A DNA stretch of 21,162 nt from JBIOWF01 sp044868295 (lineage in GTDB: Bacteria; Actinomycetota; Actinomycetes; Streptosporangiales; Streptosporangiaceae): contig JBIOWF010000262.1 of assembly GCA_044868295.1 (NCBI GenBank), positions 1 through 21,162 of the forward strand. The letters are read 5' to 3'. A program made the position numbers and the translations under genes. How positions within the stretch are numbered: position 1 is the stretch's first letter; each line of letters opens with the position of its first letter. Below, in pieces: positions 1 through 7,211 of this stretch. Below the pieces are notes generated by a model. The model had not been told where the DNA came from and made no database searches. It saw only the letters and a list, made by a program, of their open reading frames with translations.

Positions 1-2137
1 TCATCGCCACGTCCGAGCGCACCGGGCGGCCGGACAGCAGGGACGCGAGTGCCGTCGTCATCGTGACGCCCGCGGACGGGCCGTCCTTCGGCACCGCGCC
101 CGCCGGGACGTGGATGTGGACGGACCGGTCCTTGAGGGATCCGACCGGCAGCTCCAGCTCCACTCCGCGCGAGCGCAGGTAGGAGAGCGCGATCTGGGCC
201 GACTCCTTCATGACGTCGCCGAGCTGGCCGGTGAGGGTCACCCCGGTGGTTCCGGTCTCCGGGTCGGCCAGCGACGCCTCGACGTAGAGGACGTCGCCGC
301 CCGCGCCGGTGACCGCGAGCCCCGTCGCCACACCCGGCACCGCCGTACGCTGCCGGGCCTCCGGGAGGGACGACTCCGGCACGTGCCGTGGCCGCCCGAG
401 GTAGGTGACCAGGTCGTCCGCGGAGACCGCGACCGGCAGCCGCGTCTCGGCGAGGGCCACTTTGGCCGTGACCTTGCGCAGAATCCGCGCGATCGATCGC
501 TCCAGCGACCGGACGCCCGCCTCGCGCGTGTACTCCCCGGCCAGCCTGCGCAGCGCGTCGTCACCGATCGCCATGTCCTCCCCGGTCAGGCCCGCCTTCT
601 CCAGTTGGCGCGGGAGCAGGTGGTCGCGGGCGATGGCGACCTTCTCGTCCTCGGTGTAGCCGTCGAGAGTGACGATCTCCATGCGGTCCAGCAGCGGGCC
701 GGGGACCTGCTCGAGCACGTTGGCCGTGGCGAGGAAGAGCACGTCGCTCAGGTCGAGCTCGACCTCGAGGTAGTGGTCTCGGAACGTGTGGTTCTGCGCC
801 GGGTCGAGCACCTCGAGGAGCGCGGCCGTCGGGTCGCCCCGGTAATCGGAGCCCACCTTGTCGATCTCGTCGAGCAGCACGACGGGGTTCATCGACCCGG
901 CCTCGCGGATCGCGCGGACGATCCGGCCGGGCAGCGCGCCCACGTATGTGCGCCGGTGACCTCGGACCTCCGCCTCGTCACGGACTCCGCCGAGCGCGAC
1001 GCGGACGAACTCGCGGCCCATGGCCCTGGCCACGGACTCGCCCAGCGACGTCTTGCCGACTCCGGGCGGGCCCGCCAGCGCCAGCACGGCGCCGCTGCGA
1101 CGGCCGCCGACGACGCCAAGCCCCTGGTCGGAGCGGCGCTTGCGGACGGCCAGGTATTCGATGATGCGGTCCTTGACGTCGTCGAGGCCGGTGTGATCGG
1201 CGTCCAGCACCGCTCGGGCGCCCGCGATGTCGTAGGAGTCCTCGGTCCTGGTGTTCCACGGGAGGTCGAGGACGGTGTCGAGCCAGGTGCGGATCCAGCC
1301 GGTCTCGGGCGACTGGTCGGAGGTCCGCTCCAGCTTGCCGACCTCCTTGAGGGCCGCATCGCGCACCTTCTCCGGTAGGTCCGCCGCCTCGATGCGGGCG
1401 CGGTAGTCCTCGTCCTCGCTCTCCGGCGAGCCGTCCAGCTCCGCGAGCTCCTTGCGGACCGCCGCCAGCTGCTGGCGGAGCAGGAACTCCCGCTGCTGCT
1501 TCTCCATGCCCTCCTGGACGTCCTTGCGGATGGTCTCCGCGACGTCCATCTCGGCCAGGTGGTCACGGGCCCAGCCGACCAGCTTCTCCAGCCGCTCGGC
1601 CGGATCGGGGGTCTCCAGCAGCAGGACCTTCTGCGCGGTGGAGAGCCACGGCGCGTAGCCCGAACTGTCGGCGAGGACCGAGGGGTCCTCGATCTGGTTG
1701 ACCGCGTCGACGACCTGCCAGGCCCCGCGCTTCTGCAGGATCGTGGTCGTCAGCGCCTTGTACTCCTTGGCGAACTCCGCAGCGCGGGGTCCGGCGGGGA
1801 CCGGCTCCAGGACGGTGGCCTCCACCCACAGGGCCGCGCCGGGGCCCGTGGTGCCGGTGCCGACCCGCACCCGGTTCACACCGCGGACCACGGCGGCCTG
1901 CTCGCCACCGGGTAGCCTGCCGACCTGCTCGACGACGGCCGCGACGCCGACCGCGCCGTATCGCCCGTCGACCCGCGGCACCAGCAGGATCTCGCTGTCA
2001 CCGCTGGCACGGGCCGCCTCGATGGCCGCCCGCACCTCGGAGTCCGAAAGATCGAGGGGAACGACCATGCCGGGCAGGACGACCTCGTCGTCCAGGGGAA
2101 GGACGGGAAGGATCTGTGTCACGTGGTCGCGGGTCAT
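1..2137 (-). CDS. lon: Lon ATP-dependent serine protease (partial, C-terminus off the window)
   Basis: Cytosolic AAA+ protease that unfolds and degrades damaged and regulatory proteins. The reading frame begins at ATG (2137-2135) with GGGAG five bases upstream and runs off the left edge after 712 codons; full-length Lon is near 800 residues. Visible parts are the N-terminal substrate-binding domain (from LPVLPLDDEVVLPGMVVPL), a long helical region with KQQREFLLRQQL, Walker A GPPGVGKT at about residues 356-363, Walker B VVLLDEIDK near 420-428, and the protease motif PKDGPSAGVTM with the catalytic Ser at about residue 688 (bases 74-76). The catalytic Lys lies beyond the window. The HAIR operator upstream indicates heat-shock control by HspR, as known for Streptomyces lon. 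The gene is missing from a simple complete-ORF list because it has no stop inside the window. The identification is secure. Confidence 0.97.
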   Translation of the reverse strand, partial: MTRDHVTQILPVLPLDDEVVLPGMVVPLDLSDSEVRAAIEAARASGDSEILLVPRVDGRYGAVGVAAVVEQVGRLPGGEQAAVVRGVNRVRVGTGTTGPGAALWVEATVLEPVPAGPRAAEFAKEYKALTTTILQKRGAWQVVDAVNQIEDPSVLADSSGYAPWLSTAQKVLLLETPDPAERLEKLVGWARDHLAEMDVAETIRKDVQEGMEKQQREFLLRQQLAAVRKELAELDGSPESEDEDYRARIEAADLPEKVRDAALKEVGKLERTSDQSPETGWIRTWLDTVLDLPWNTRTEDSYDIAGARAVLDADHTGLDDVKDRIIEYLAVRKRRSDQGLGVVGGRRSGAVLALAGPPGVGKTSLGESVARAMGREFVRVALGGVRDEAEVRGHRRTYVGALPGRIVRAIREAGSMNPVVLLDEIDKVGSDYRGDPTAALLEVLDPAQNHTFRDHYLEVELDLSDVLFLATANVLEQVPGPLLDRMEIVTLDGYTEDEKVAIARDHLLPRQLEKAGLTGEDMAIGDDALRRLAGEYTREAGVRSLERSIARILRKVTAKVALAETRLPVAVSADDLVTYLGRPRHVPESSLPEARQRTAVPGVATGLAVTGAGGDVLYVEASLADPETGTTGVTLTGQLGDVMKESAQIALSYLRSRGVELELPVGSLKDRSVHIHVPAGAVPKDGPSAGVTMTTALASLLSGRPVRSDVAM

Positions 2138-2151
2138 GTGCACTCCCAAGG

Positions 2152-2170
2152 TTGAGTTATACCGACTCAA
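2152..2170. promoter_or_regulatory. HAIR operator (HspR binding site) of lon
   Basis: The sequence TTGAGT-N7-ACTCAA is an exact match to the core of the HspR-associated inverted repeat, consensus CTTGAGT-N7-ACTCAAG; only the outermost base on each side differs. It lies 14 bp upstream of the lon start codon and overlaps the likely -10 element, so bound HspR would block transcription. Streptomyces HspR is known to repress dnaK, clpB and lon. No second copy was noticed in front of the Hsp90-family gene in this window. Confidence 0.88.
2156..2161 (-). promoter_or_regulatory. Probable -10 element of the lon promoter
   Basis: On the minus strand TATAAC lies inside the HAIR operator, 18 bases before the lon ATG, which would give a very short leader still long enough to carry the GGGAG ribosome-binding site. 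I see no good TTGACA-like -35 at the usual spacing, so the promoter assignment rests on the -10 match and its overlap with the operator. Confidence 0.4.
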
Positions 2171-2295
2171 TTAATGGGAGCCCCGCAATGTTCCCGAACT
2201 TGCGCGTGTTCGCTGTGAGCGATCGTAATGTTGTAATGAGAACACCCTGGATCCCGCCTGCTATGGATCAGCCAGCGCCTCGCGAGAGCGCCTCG

Positions 2296-2367
2296 CCTCG
2301 CGGAAGTAACCGGCCTCGCGGAAGTAACCGGCCTCGCCGGAACAACCGTCCGCGCGGAAGTGCCGGT
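2296..2367. repeat. 18-bp tandem repeat, about four units
   Basis: Two identical copies of CCTCGCGGAAGTAACCGG lie at 2296-2313 and 2314-2331, followed by two diverged copies at 2332-2349 and about 2350-2367. They sit in the 337-bp region between the divergent lon gene and the small plus-strand gene at 2508. Because the period is a multiple of three, translated frames show a repeated hexapeptide (RGSNRP-like), but no credible protein covers it. Apart from the HAIR operator next door, the rest of this spacer (2171-2295 and 2368-2497) shows no gene and no convincing promoter. Confidence 0.85.
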
Positions 2368-2507
2368 CTTCCCGCCACCGCCGGATTCCGTCTCCGGGGA
2401 ATGTCGGTGGCGGTGGATAGCTTTCCGATCAGTTCTCGATCAGTTCTGAAGGGAGAGCGACGTATCGCCAGGGAGACATCCTGATCACGCCCGTGCCGGA
2501 GGACGCC

Positions 2508-2786
2508 GTGCCCGCGTACGCCCGGTCGCTGCGACCCGAGCCGCGCGATTCGCGGGGCCGTCTGGTCCTCGCCCTGGGTGAGGCCACGGGTCACGCGCAC
2601 GCGATTCCGGGCCCGGGCACACTGCTGCTCGACGCCGACCCGAGCAATCCCGGCTTCCTGCACCTGCCCTCCGGCGGGCGTCTCGTGCACGAGGAGCACG
2701 ACGCGATCTCCTTGCCGAAGGGCTGGTACCGGGTGATCCGCCAGCGGGAGTACGCTCCGGGAGCGTTCCGGGTGGTGGCCGACTGA
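2508..2786 (+). CDS. Small conserved protein of unknown function, partner of DUF6745 gene
   Basis: A 92-residue soluble protein with the conserved-looking blocks GEATGHAHAI near the N-terminus and LVHEEHDAISLPKGWYRVIRQREYAP in the C-terminal half, a pattern I associate with a widespread uncharacterised family of about 100 residues. The His-rich GHAHAI and HEEH segments might bind a metal; that is a guess. GTG at 2508 is preferred because GGAGGA (2498-2503) lies directly upstream at good spacing. GTG at 2493 would add five residues but has no well-placed ribosome-binding site. Its TGA overlaps the ATG of the next gene by one base (TGATG), so the two are translationally coupled and probably work together. 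Function unknown. Confidence 0.8.
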   Translation: MPAYARSLRPEPRDSRGRLVLALGEATGHAHAIPGPGTLLLDADPSNPGFLHLPSGGRLVHEEHDAISLPKGWYRVIRQREYAPGAFRVVAD

Positions 2787-3949
2787 TGACGACCGATCTC
2801 GCTGTCGCCTGGGACGAGGTGGCGTTCGCCACCGGGCCCGCCGACCGTGCCGCCGCCGAGGAGGGAGTGCGGCGGGCCTATCGCGACGCCGGGCTCGCAG
2901 AACCGGATCGAATCGTCTGGTTCGACTCCCCCGCCCGTGGCGCCGTCGCGGCGGCCCTGCTGCGGGATGGCACCACGGCTCGCGTGGCGCTTTCGCGCGC
3001 CGGGCTCGGCTCGATGGCAGACCAGGTGCTCACCGAGGTCGGTACGGCTTCCGCCGGCGCACCGGTCCGGGACGCCGTCCGCACCGCCCCGTGGGAGCGC
3101 GCTCGCACGGCGGCCCATGCGGCGCTGGGCCCCTTGGGCTGGTCACGGGCGTGGGCGGCCACAGGCGGGCGGCTATGGCCGCCGGTGAACCGGATCGTCG
3201 CCGAGATCAGGCGTGGCATAGCCGAGTTCGGCGGTGAACACGCGGGCGACCTTCTCCGGGGTGCGACGCTCGACGCCGTGCTCGGCCAGCACGAGGCCGC
3301 GTGGCTGTGCGTCTTCGACCCGGGTTGCGATCGCCTGGATTCCGGCTCCGGCACGGGTTCCGTCGGGGGCTCCGCCGTCCCCGCGGAGGTCGCGGTGGCC
3401 GAGCGAGCCGCGCTCAGGGGTCTTTCCGAGGTCGCGGGGGCGGCTGGATGGTGGTGGCCGTTCGAGAAGGTCGCGCTGATCTCGGAGCGCCCGGCCGAGC
3501 TGCATCGAGACGATCTGGGGCGGCTCCACCGGGCCGACGGACCGGCGATGGCCTTCCCCGATGCCTTCGAGCTGCACGCCTGGCACGGCATGCCCGTCCC
3601 TCCGGACTTCGGGCCGACGATGGCCACGTTGAGCGTGGAGCGCATCCGGGCCGAACAGAACGCCGAGCTTCGCCGGGTCATGCTGGAGCACTATGGCTAC
3701 CTGCGCTATCTCACCAAGAGCGGAGCGCGCCCGGTCCATTCGGACGAGACGGGGGTCCTGTGGCGGATCAGCCTTCGGGACGACGAGGACATCGTCATGG
3801 TGGAGGTGGAAAACTCCACCCCCGAGCCCGACGGCACCCATCGCACCTACGTCCTGCGCGTCCCTCCGTGGGTCCAGCGGGCGCGGGAAGGCGTCGCCTG
3901 GACGTTCGGCGTCTCCGAGGAGGACTACCGTCCGGAGCGGGAAACCTGA
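2786..3949 (+). CDS. DUF6745 domain-containing protein
   Basis: A 387-residue soluble protein without signal peptide or membrane segments. The C-terminal part carries the signature I associate with DUF6745: LHRADGPAMAF near residue 247, followed by AWHGMPVPPDF near 265, and an ending AWTFGVSEEDYRPE. The N-terminal half is alanine-rich and more variable, with WWWPFEKVALISERP before the signature. It starts at ATG inside the TGATG overlap with the small gene upstream. Its stop is 19 bases from the stop of the convergent radical SAM gene. The molecular function of the family is not known to me. Position suggests, but does not prove, a link to the STM4011-4015 operon. Confidence 0.85.
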   Translation: MTTDLAVAWDEVAFATGPADRAAAEEGVRRAYRDAGLAEPDRIVWFDSPARGAVAAALLRDGTTARVALSRAGLGSMADQVLTEVGTASAGAPVRDAVRTAPWERARTAAHAALGPLGWSRAWAATGGRLWPPVNRIVAEIRRGIAEFGGEHAGDLLRGATLDAVLGQHEAAWLCVFDPGCDRLDSGSGTGSVGGSAVPAEVAVAERAALRGLSEVAGAAGWWWPFEKVALISERPAELHRDDLGRLHRADGPAMAFPDAFELHAWHGMPVPPDFGPTMATLSVERIRAEQNAELRRVMLEHYGYLRYLTKSGARPVHSDETGVLWRISLRDDEDIVMVEVENSTPEPDGTHRTYVLRVPPWVQRAREGVAWTFGVSEEDYRPERET

Positions 3950-3972
3950 TCGCGCCGCCGGGCCGGGATCAG
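3946..3972. terminator. Palindrome over two convergent stop codons, possible bidirectional terminator
   Basis: CTGATC (3946-3951) and GATCAG (3967-3972) are inverted repeats enclosing 15 GC-rich bases. They contain the stop codons of both convergent genes: TGA of the DUF6745 gene and TGA, read on the minus strand, of the radical SAM gene. No T-tract follows on either side and the stem is short, so a termination role is only a suggestion. Confidence 0.25.
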
Positions 3973-4967
3973 CGCTGGCGGCCACCCACCGGGCCGTTCG
4001 CGGGGATGCGTTCGAGGATCCCTCCGGCGAAGACCTCGTAGAGGCCGAGGGGCTGCAGATGCACATATCCGATGTGGCAGTCACACGCGGCCACCGGGCA
4101 TGGCCGCGGGCGTAGCGACTCGCGGAACGAGCCGTCGTAGAGGTTGCCGAGCACGGCCGGGACGAAGTGGCACCGCCGCACCGTGCCGTCGCCGCCGACC
4201 GAGATCACGCTCTCGCCGGTACGGCACGGCAGCCCGCCGCTGCGATGCGGAAGGCGGCTGTGCCGGAACAGCGGATCGATCGCGGCCCACTCCGCCGTCT
4301 CGTCATCGGTGTAAATCCGGCCCTCCTCGGCGTTCACCCAAAGGTAGACGGACGCCGGAAGATCGACTCGCAGCCTGCGCGCGTCCTCGATGTGCTCCGC
4401 GCGGCCGACCATGCCGACGCTGTGCCGTACCTCGCGATCGGCCAGGTCGCGGCATTTGGCCAGGAAGCGGTCGTAGCTCACCTGGCTCGGGTGGTAGGTG
4501 ACCCAGAGGGCCAGGCGAGTGAGATCCGCGTCGGAGAGCCAGTCGGTCCGGCAGCTCAGGTTCGTCTGGATGGCCACCTTCCGCACGTTCCCGAGTCGGC
4601 TGAGCTCGACCATGGCCATGCGGTACCAGGAGCGGACCAGCCCCTCACCCCAGGGCGTGAAGAGCACGGAGATCGGGTGGTCCTGCTCGGCCACCCAGGC
4701 GGTGAAGCGCTCCAACGCCGCGCGGTCCTCGCGGAGCCGCTCGGGGGTGTCGCGCCGCTTGGCGAAGGGGCAGTAGGAGCAGTCGTAGTCGCAGCTCGAC
4801 AGCGGACCGCGATAGAGAATCGACAGGTGCCCGTCCTGGGCCGAGGAGTCGCAGTCGCGCAGCAAGAGGTCGCGAACCGAGGAGTCGGGTGCCCGGCTGT
4901 GGCCGGAGCCACACGTGCAGCCTCTGGCCGCGCCCGGGGCGGGGGTCGATCGGTGCTCCACGTTCAC
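3969..4967 (-). CDS. STM4011 family radical SAM protein
   Basis: Radical SAM enzyme of 332 residues, the last gene of the five-gene operon. The CxxxCxxC motif that ligates the [4Fe-4S]-SAM cluster is CDYDCSYC (C59, C63, C66). A second group, C248, C266, C290, C295 and C297 (PCR, RRCHF, PCPVAACDC), looks like a SPASM/twitch-type auxiliary cluster region, typical of enzymes that modify peptides or proteins. The N-terminus also holds a CTC pair (C17, C19). The GTG start overlaps the stop of the upstream radical SAM gene by four bases (GTGA). A second GTG at 4961 has GAGGAG eight bases upstream and could be the real start. The family name is by recognition of the protein and its neighbours; substrate and reaction are unknown. 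Confidence 0.9.
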   Translation of the reverse strand: MNVEHRSTPAPGAARGCTCGSGHSRAPDSSVRDLLLRDCDSSAQDGHLSILYRGPLSSCDYDCSYCPFAKRRDTPERLREDRAALERFTAWVAEQDHPISVLFTPWGEGLVRSWYRMAMVELSRLGNVRKVAIQTNLSCRTDWLSDADLTRLALWVTYHPSQVSYDRFLAKCRDLADREVRHSVGMVGRAEHIEDARRLRVDLPASVYLWVNAEEGRIYTDDETAEWAAIDPLFRHSRLPHRSGGLPCRTGESVISVGGDGTVRRCHFVPAVLGNLYDGSFRESLRPRPCPVAACDCHIGYVHLQPLGLYEVFAGGILERIPANGPVGGRQR

Positions 4968-6262
4968 CGCTCCTCGTAGGAACGCATCAGCTCTTCGACC
5001 TTGCCGGAGAACATCGCCGGGCCGATGGCGTCGGAGTACGCGAGACCTTCCTCGGTGAGTCTGACCAGGTCGTCATCGCGGGCAAGCCAGCCCTCGTCCG
5101 CGAAGCGGGACAGCTCGCCGTCGAAATCGGCCATGGCGTCGGTGCCGAACCGCTCGCGATAAACGGCCAGGGACATGCCCTCCGCCTGTAACAGTGACTG
5201 GATCACATGGCGGCGGCGTCTCTCCTCGGCGTCGAGCCGGAATCCCACGTTCGCCACCGAGAACTCGGCGGGCGGCAGCCGTACGAAATCGTCGATGATC
5301 GCACGCACGTGCCGGGCGTGCACGGCGTACTCGTAGGAGTAGTGCAGATCGCTCGTGTATGACCGGGCGCCGCAGCCGAGCCCGACCATCCCGTCGGTCT
5401 GGCAGCAGTGTTCGGTGGAGCCGCCGGATCCCGGCAGGCGGAACATCCTCATGGACACCTGCTCGTATCCGGCCGCGAGGAGGTGGTCGCGGCCCACGCG
5501 GTAGAGCTCCAGCCGCTGGTCGTCCCACTCACGGTCCCGCCTGCCCAGCCCGGTCAGCGGCCGGACGTACAGCGGGTAGAGGTACAGCTCCTCGGGACGC
5601 CAGAAGAGCGCGGCGTCCAGCGAGTGCCGCCACGACTCGCGGGTCTGGCCGTCGATCCCATAGATCAGGTCGATGTTGAGCGTGTCGAACCCGGCGTCCC
5701 GGATCCGGCCGCGCGCCGTCTCCACCTCCGACCGCTTCTGCGGCCGTACGGCGGCGTGGGCCTCGGCGTCGACGAAGCTCTGCACACCGATCGACACGCG
5801 GGTGGCGCCGCGTTCGGCGAGAACCGCCAGCCGGTCCCTTGTGGCCGTCGCCGGTGACGTCTCCACGGAGAGCGGGATCGCCCCCGGGTCGGCGCCCATC
5901 GTCTCGGCGAGGTCGAACAGTCTGGTCAGCTCCGCCGGGCTGAGATAGGTCGGCGTGCCGCCGCCAAAAGCGGCGGTGGCGAACCGTGGCCTGCCCAGCG
6001 CGTCCCGCACGGCCGCCGCCTGGCGTTCCAGCGTGTCGAGATACGCGGAGACGAGTTCCTCCGGCGCGCCGGTCCTGGTGAACAGGTTGCAGAAGCCGCA
6101 GCGCATCTCGCAGAAGGGAATGTGCAGGTAGAGGGAGAGAGCACCGGTCGGTTCCCCGGCCCACACGTCGCGCAGCGCCGGCCGCGGATCCATCGGGCGA
6201 TAAGCAGTCTTGTGTGGATACGCGTAGACATATCCGCTGTATGGGCTGATCGTCGTTCTCAT
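4964..6262 (-). CDS. STM4012 family radical SAM protein (HemN-like)
   Basis: Radical SAM protein of 432 residues with the fold pattern of HemN/HemW: HIPFCEMRCGFC with C51, C55 and C58, GGGTPTYL at about 100-107, SVETSPATAT, VSIGVQSF, and a later GLGCGARSY resembling the GLGAGAHSY block of HemW. The C-terminal part has a HemN-C-like helical region. It is probably not a haem-pathway enzyme, because it sits in a dedicated operon with a second radical SAM gene and starts with an unusual N-terminus (ISPYSGYVYAYPHKTAYRP). The open frame extends further upstream, but ATG at 6262 is chosen because GGGGAG lies four bases before it and it overlaps the preceding stop as ATGA. Substrate unknown. Confidence 0.92.
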   Translation of the reverse strand: MRTTISPYSGYVYAYPHKTAYRPMDPRPALRDVWAGEPTGALSLYLHIPFCEMRCGFCNLFTRTGAPEELVSAYLDTLERQAAAVRDALGRPRFATAAFGGGTPTYLSPAELTRLFDLAETMGADPGAIPLSVETSPATATRDRLAVLAERGATRVSIGVQSFVDAEAHAAVRPQKRSEVETARGRIRDAGFDTLNIDLIYGIDGQTRESWRHSLDAALFWRPEELYLYPLYVRPLTGLGRRDREWDDQRLELYRVGRDHLLAAGYEQVSMRMFRLPGSGGSTEHCCQTDGMVGLGCGARSYTSDLHYSYEYAVHARHVRAIIDDFVRLPPAEFSVANVGFRLDAEERRRRHVIQSLLQAEGMSLAVYRERFGTDAMADFDGELSRFADEGWLARDDDLVRLTEEGLAYSDAIGPAMFSGKVEELMRSYEER

Positions 6263-7131
6263 CGTTCTCCCCGGATCCTGTCCCAGGTTTTCGCGCGCCC
6301 CCACTGCGGCCGGTTCCGTATCGGTGGAGTGCGTTCCAGGACGAACTCGGCGTACGGGACGGTCCAGACGACCTCGTGACCGATCCGGTGGCCGGTGTGG
6401 CCGTCCTCGCCGTACGCGGTGCCGTGGTCGGAACAGACGATCGTGAAACATCCTCTGCGCCGGGTCATCAGGGCGAACAGGCGGCCGATGTGGCGGTCGA
6501 CATACTCGAGAGCGGCGGCGTGGCTGTCCCGGGTGTCGCCGTGTTCCCGGCCGGCGCCCGGCAGGTGGAACCAGTTGGGCTGGTGGAGGGCGGAGACGTT
6601 AACGAAGAGGAACACCGGCTGGTCGCGGCCCCGCAGCACCTGCTCGGCCCGGTCGATCTGCCGCTCCAGCGAGTGACGAGAGGTGACGCCGAACTCGGGC
6701 GACCAGTGGCTCTCGGCGAACATGCCGGGCAGGGCGGAGCCGAGCGGAGTCCGCTTGTCGAAGAAGCCGACTCCCCCGACGCAGACGGTGTGGTAGCCGG
6801 CCTTGGCCAGCCCGGACGGCAGGTCGCAGGCGTCGAACACCCAGGTCCCGGCGGCGGTCGTCGCGCTTCCGGGGAACCGGGCCGCGAACGGGCGTGGATG
6901 GGGGCCGGGCTCGGCCGGAGTCGGGAAGAACCCCGCGAACATGGCGGCGTGCGCGGCATAGGTGAAGCTTCCCGGACTGTGCCGCCGCTCCCATCGGCCG
7001 CCGGGCAGCACCCGCGCCAGGCTGGGCAGCCGTCCGGCCTCGAGCAGCTCGGCGGCCACGTCGTACCGCAGGGTGTCCAGCGTGACCACCAGGATGTCGT
7101 GGCTGCCCACGATCATGTTCATGTCGCGCAC
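6259..7131 (-). CDS. STM4013/SEN3800 family hydrolase (alkaline phosphatase superfamily)
   Basis: Predicted metal-dependent hydrolase of 290 residues in the alkaline phosphatase/sulfatase superfamily. Near the N-terminus ILVVTLDTLRYD contains the usual first metal-ligand Asp, with D19 the likely residue. SPGSFTYAAHAAMFAGFFP follows, and the C-terminal metal site is SDHGTAYGEDGHTGH (D235, H236, H245, H248). No signal peptide is evident, so it should act in the cytosol. GTG at 7131 is preferred because GGGAG lies seven bases upstream; in-frame ATGs at 7122 and 7116 are possible. Its stop overlaps the next gene as ATGA. It may hydrolyse a phosphate or sulfate ester during maturation of the unknown product, but the true substrate cannot be read from the sequence. 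Confidence 0.9.
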   Translation of the reverse strand: MRDMNMIVGSHDILVVTLDTLRYDVAAELLEAGRLPSLARVLPGGRWERRHSPGSFTYAAHAAMFAGFFPTPAEPGPHPRPFAARFPGSATTAAGTWVFDACDLPSGLAKAGYHTVCVGGVGFFDKRTPLGSALPGMFAESHWSPEFGVTSRHSLERQIDRAEQVLRGRDQPVFLFVNVSALHQPNWFHLPGAGREHGDTRDSHAAALEYVDRHIGRLFALMTRRRGCFTIVCSDHGTAYGEDGHTGHRIGHEVVWTVPYAEFVLERTPPIRNRPQWGRAKTWDRIRGER

Positions 7132-7211
7132 GACATCACTCCCTCAGCACAGGTGAGCTCATTTTCGCCTCGCGAACCTTTCTCCCCGCCGTCGCGCCGG
7201 CTCTCCCCCAT
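7119..7211 (-). CDS. Possible 30-residue peptide ORF between STM4014 and STM4013
   Basis: A 31-codon frame fills the only true gap in the operon. Its ATG (7211-7209) overlaps the stop of the ATP-grasp gene as TGATG and has GGGAG seven bases upstream. Its TGA (7121-7119) overlaps the second start candidate, ATG 7122, of the hydrolase as ATGA. The peptide is polar and charged in its first two thirds (MGESRRDGGEKGSRGENE) and ends LTCAEGVMSCAT with two cysteines. It may be a real small protein, a coupling leader or chance. I know of no homologue, and the larger open frame it belongs to continues upstream antisense-like through STM4014 in another phase, which weakens the case. Confidence 0.25.
   Translation of the reverse strand: MGESRRDGGEKGSRGENELTCAEGVMSCAT

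Noticed and set aside
110..1378. 422-residue plus-strand open frame over lon
   Set aside because: Antisense to the Lon frame, which contains Walker A, Walker B and the protease motif.
2116..2484. 122-residue plus-strand frame over the first 18-bp array
   Set aside because: It begins within the lon coding region on the opposite strand, runs through the HAIR operator and consists largely of translated repeats; no ribosome-binding site or family resemblance.
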